Source of the DNA: Blasia pusilla
Taxonomy: Eukaryota; Marchantiophyta; Marchantiopsida; Blasiales
Assembly: GCA_050084515.1 (NCBI GenBank)
Contig: CM114274.1
Coordinates: 16,802,001-16,866,000 of the forward strand
Length of the DNA: 64,000 nt
Reading direction: 5' to 3'
This document shows, in pieces, positions 61,140-64,000 of the stretch. Below the pieces are notes generated by a model that saw only the letters and a program-made list of their open reading frames with translations, did no database searches and was not told the origin of the DNA. A program made the translations under genes and the position numbers. How positions within the stretch are numbered: the stretch's first letter is position 1; every line of letters starts with the position of its first letter.

Positions 61140-62524
61140 TTCCTTGCCCCCTCCCTCAGTCTTCAATCAGGTGTATGATATCTTCTGACGTGCATGCCGC
61201 TTACTCGTGTTGGAAATGTCTCTCCCATCAGAGTTTCTAGTTGCAAGGACCCATTCTCAAAAATTTCCAATACATGATAAGGTCCCATCCAATTTAATTT
61301 TAGCTTCCTTGGGAACTTCAGAGTAAATTTTTATAGAGTAGCACCAAATCTACTCCTCATATTGATTGTGGTCTCAGGTTCTTGTCATAGAGCTTCTTTC
61401 TTTGTGCTTGGATTGTCTTCGTATGGCCAAGAGCAAGATGTCTTGCCTCCTGTACTGCTACCAAGTCCTCGTTCCTCTTTGCAGTGACATCCAACTCTTC
61501 TTGTTTCTCTCTTCTTCCAAAATTTGGTAGGTAGCAATCCCATTTAATTGGAATAAGAGGTTGAATCCCCTATGTCAATTAGAATGGTGTGTTCTTAGCG
61601 GTGACTTTTTCTACTATGCACTAGGCCTAGAGTGCAATAGGGATCTTAGTATCCCTGTCATAGGAATAAGTGACAGTTAGGCGGTTCAAGATCCTGCAAA
61701 TAAGCCCATTGGACTTCTCTGTTAACCCATTGGCTTTGGAAGTGTAGGGTGTAGTCTTCCTATGCTTGATCAGGAAGTGATCCGTCAATACTTCGACCGC
61801 CTTGTTGAGGAAATGAGTACCTCGGCCGCTTACCAGTTCAAGCGGAAAACCATATATAGTAATTATCATCTCATATAAGAGTTTGGCCACTACTCCACTC
61901 TCATCTTTCAGAGTAGCTACTGCTTCCACCATCTTGGTACAATAATATGTAGCAATTAAGATATATTTCCGGCGGGTTTGCCTAGTGGCTGCTGAGATAG
62001 GTCCCACGAAATCAATACCCCACTTCTCAAAAGGGGCCAAAGGAAGAATAGGCACCAAAGGCCAACAAGAAGTCGTTGTTGGCCTTCCTGCTCTTTTGAC
62101 AAGTGTCACACTTTTGGATGAAGAACCTGACATCCCAATACATTGTGGGCGGCCAATAGCGTGCGACCAGGATCTTCTTGACAATATTCTTGAATCCATA
62201 GTGCCCTCCTGCATCCTCTGAATGCATAGCAACAATTACTCGAGAAACTTCCAAGCACCTTTTGTATTCTTTGTCTGCACCAAGCTTGAATAACACCTCC
62301 TGACAAAGCTCATAGGGCCCTACCTTATATAGAAACACTGCCTGTTCTTCGGCTGTCATAGGGGCTGGAAATCTGAGAGTGACAAGGAATCGTAGACTGT
62401 CTTTGTACAAATATCTTTGCAGGGTCTCTTCGCTGATCAAGAACAGATCTTCATCTGGAAAGTTGTCTCCCAAGGTCTTCGTGAGATCGGTCTTTAGCAC
62501 CCTCAAGCGCGACAGGAAGTCCAC
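61140..62524 (-). pseudogene. Gypsy integrase (zinc-binding, core and C-terminal parts)
   Basis: Frames in order: the pre-integrase region with PAPMTAEEQAVFLYKVGPYE and a zinc-binding part (HSEDAGGHYGFKNIVKKI, CDTCQKSRK), then the core with FEKWGIDFVGPISAATRQ (first catalytic Asp), LVSGRGTHFLNKAVE where the usual SDQG motif reads SGRG (second catalytic Asp lost), and NGLTEKSNGLICRIL (catalytic Glu retained). The C-terminal part from 61,630 down to about 61,150 includes LKWDCYLPNFGRRE and KFPRKLKLNWMGPYHVLEIF. It ends the pol gene before the accessory ORF. The Asp loss and frameshifts show inactivity. Confidence 0.85.
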
Positions 62525-62754
62525 GTTGGTATGGTCTTTCCCGCTCTTGTTACTACATCAAAGGTGAACTCCTGCAACAACAACATCCACCTAGCAATCC
62601 TTCTGGAAAAGTCCACTTTGACCACTAAGGCGCAAAGCAAAAAATGGTCGACATGAAAAACAAACGGGTATCCTAACAAGTAATGCTGAAACTTTTTACA
62701 GGCAAAGACCATTCCTAAGGCCTCTCTCTCCACACTAATTGGTATATTTTGCAT
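62503..62754 (-). pseudogene. Gypsy RNase H fragment
   Basis: REALGMVFACKKFQHYLLG and FVFHVDHFLLCALV match the gypsy RNase H block, followed by RRIARWMLLLQEFTFDVV. The next frame (62,524 down) continues with MDFLSRLRV, the linker to integrase. The pol gene is cut off upstream at about 62,760, where the sequence turns AT-rich, so RT and protease are missing. Confidence 0.8.
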
Positions 62755-62889
62755 AATCGGTATTTTCCTACTTTTTGATATATCTAGAGACTATATCTTC
62801 TAACCTCAAGCCATACATTTCATAAAAAATACAAAGAAAACCCCTACTTTTCAATCCTCTTTAGGAGGTTATTGGAAAGAAATGGAAAT

Positions 62890-63245
62890 TCATGATTTGA
62901 ATTTAGGTTTCTTTCCAGATGCATTCTCGAAGTGGATCGAGTTGGTTGCATTGCCTGACAAAGCGAGTGAGGGAGTAGCTTATGCCTTCCTTGACAAAGT
63001 GTTGAGTCATTATGGCGCACCGTCTTAGGTGTTGACAGACCAGGGTACCGAGTTTTGCGGTGAGTTCCAGGCCTTGTGTGATCAGACGCTGATCGACCAC
63101 CGCACGACTTTTCACGAGATCATCTCGAGGCGGATGGATTAGCGGAGAGAGTTGTGCAGACGGTGAAGAGGGGCTTACGTAAGTATGGCTTGCACAGAGA
63201 TCACCTAGGAGATTGGGACCTCTAGTTGTCGTGGTTGGCGATGGG
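62890..63245 (+). pseudogene. Gypsy integrase core fragment, opposite orientation
   Basis: The translation reads DAFSKWIELVALPDKASEGV, then SHYGAPS, a TAG, and VLTDQGTEFCGEFQALCDQ (catalytic Asp kept). ADGLAERVVQTVK-like remains and LRKYGLHRDHLGDWD follow in shifted frames. It shares the PDKASEGVAYAFLD wording with 21.2 kb, so it is the same family. It is a fragment without LTRs. Confidence 0.8.
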
Positions 63246-63278
63246 ATACAGATTCAGCAGGTAGGCATCCGAGGTACG

Positions 63279-63348
63279 GTAAGAGGAGAGGAAGAGAGGA
63301 AGAGAGGAGAGAGGAGAGAGGAAGAAAGGAGAGAGGAGAGAGGAAACT
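63279..63348 (+). repeat. Purine (GA/GAA) tract
   Basis: About 70 bases of almost only G and A in irregular GAGA/GGAA units, directly after the integrase fragment. It could be part of a polypurine tract or a microsatellite-like expansion. The Leu/Ser-rich minus frames over it are not genes. Confidence 0.8.
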
Positions 63349-63709
63349 ACATTCAACCAAAATAGATACTTTTTTTTGAAGAGAGTTTCCGTTGGGTTGA
63401 AGAGAGGAAAATTTTTGTTTGAATTTTGTTGCACTTTTTTGTTCATATATTAAGCAGTCCCACAGTTTTTTTTTCCTCTTGCATATTTTGGCAACCCCTC
63501 TGAGTCCCACGAGTTCCAAATTGCTCAAAATTTAGAAAACTGAAAATTTAGTGGAATCATAAGTGTGGAACCAATCACTTTTTCCATCCAAGGTCTGGAA
63601 AAAATCTGTCATTTGCCCGGGGCTGAATAGAGTTCAAGCTCAAAGTGAAGGTTGAGAAAAAAAAAAAGTACAATCTAAAACCTCATTTTGCATCCTCAAA
63701 GTGGTTTGT

Positions 63710-63994
63710 TTAAAATACTTGAACTTCTTTGAGGGAGGGTGGTTGGTGGATTCCTACTCCTACCTCCGACTCTCTTAAAACTACTAGCAACACATAGTAC
63801 ATGTGCTTACAAGGGAAATACCTTTTGCCACTTGTCTCTCTTTGGACAAAGTCATCACATGAACATGTGGGAAAGCAACAGATGTGCAACACATACACCC
63901 CTGTGACACTTGAATTTACAGTGTTGTTCTTGACCCAATACATCCTTCCTATTCCATTGCCACTCAAGACATCTTTCGTGGCGATGATCTCCAT
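63710..63994 (-). CDS. SWIM-type zinc-finger ORF, partial at window edge
   Basis: The minus frame contains CSCDDFVQRETSGKRYFPCK followed by H, that is CxC...CxH spacing typical of a SWIM zinc finger, with the preceding VYVLHICCFPTC strand and YVLLVVLRE helix. SWIM fingers occur in FAR1/FHY3-type and Mutator-like transposases and in other plant proteins. The 94-residue frame ends at 63,710. The upstream coding part would lie beyond the window, and the Met at 63,994 is only the first within it. It could be a MULE-derived gene or a relic. Confidence 0.55.
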   Translation of the reverse strand: MEIIATKDVLSGNGIGRMYWVKNNTVNSSVTGVYVLHICCFPTCSCDDFVQRETSGKRYFPCKHMYYVLLVVLRESEVGVGIHQPPSLKEVQVF

Positions 63995-64000
63995 TTTTGC

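Noticed and set aside
1-64000. CRISPR arrays, rRNA genes, bacterial operons
   Set aside because: No regularly spaced short repeats and no rRNA or operon structure; introns and LTR elements show plant nuclear DNA.

Overview
The window is nuclear DNA from a land plant. Two intact, intron-containing, plant-type genes support this: a ZNF830-type zinc-finger gene and a NO POLLEN GERMINATION (NPG/NPGR) family TPR gene. They sit in a landscape dominated by plant-style transposable elements: Ty3/gypsy relics, a solo LTR, LINEs and short Helitrons. The repeat mix would fit a non-seed plant (bryophyte, lycophyte or fern), but that is a guess and nothing here fixes the species.

Layout. 0-2.1 kb: an LTR fragment, a LINE reverse-transcriptase fragment and three short Helitrons. 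3.7-6.4 kb (minus): an intact seven-exon ZNF830 homologue whose reading frame can be followed through every splice junction (303 residues). 7.9-11.0 kb (minus): a decayed zinc-finger LINE. 11-31 kb: AT-rich, gene-poor DNA with a 975-bp solo LTR (17.1-18.1 kb), partial copies of that LTR, two gypsy pol relics (20.9-21.3 kb plus; 24.0-30.2 kb minus) and more Helitron pieces.

31.8-48.6 kb: a local duplication. Copy A (32.7-35.9 kb) is a complete five-exon NPG-family gene (714 residues). Copy B (44.4-48.2 kb) keeps exons 3-5 open, but its first two exons are ruined and a LINE lies in its 5' region. Exon 3 of the two copies shares a 251-bp identical run while the 5' exons are heavily diverged, a mosaic pattern that suggests gene conversion. 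Promoter-side and 3' flanks were duplicated too.

49.8-51.3 kb: a 1.5-kb imperfect giant hairpin (foldback structure), with one isolated copy of its internal motif at 53.5 kb. 54.5-57.3 kb (plus): open frames I cannot assign, including a 310-residue coiled-coil ORF cut by an LTR at 57,335. 57.3-62.8 kb (minus): a gypsy element with a 1.44-kb 3' LTR, a polypurine tract, an unusual post-pol coiled-coil ORF and pol remnants. The window ends with another integrase fragment and a partial SWIM zinc-finger ORF.

The two intact genes have no evident functional link. ZNF830 is a nuclear RNA/DNA-maintenance factor. NPG proteins are TTC7-like, calmodulin-binding subunits of the plasma-membrane PI4-kinase alpha complex.
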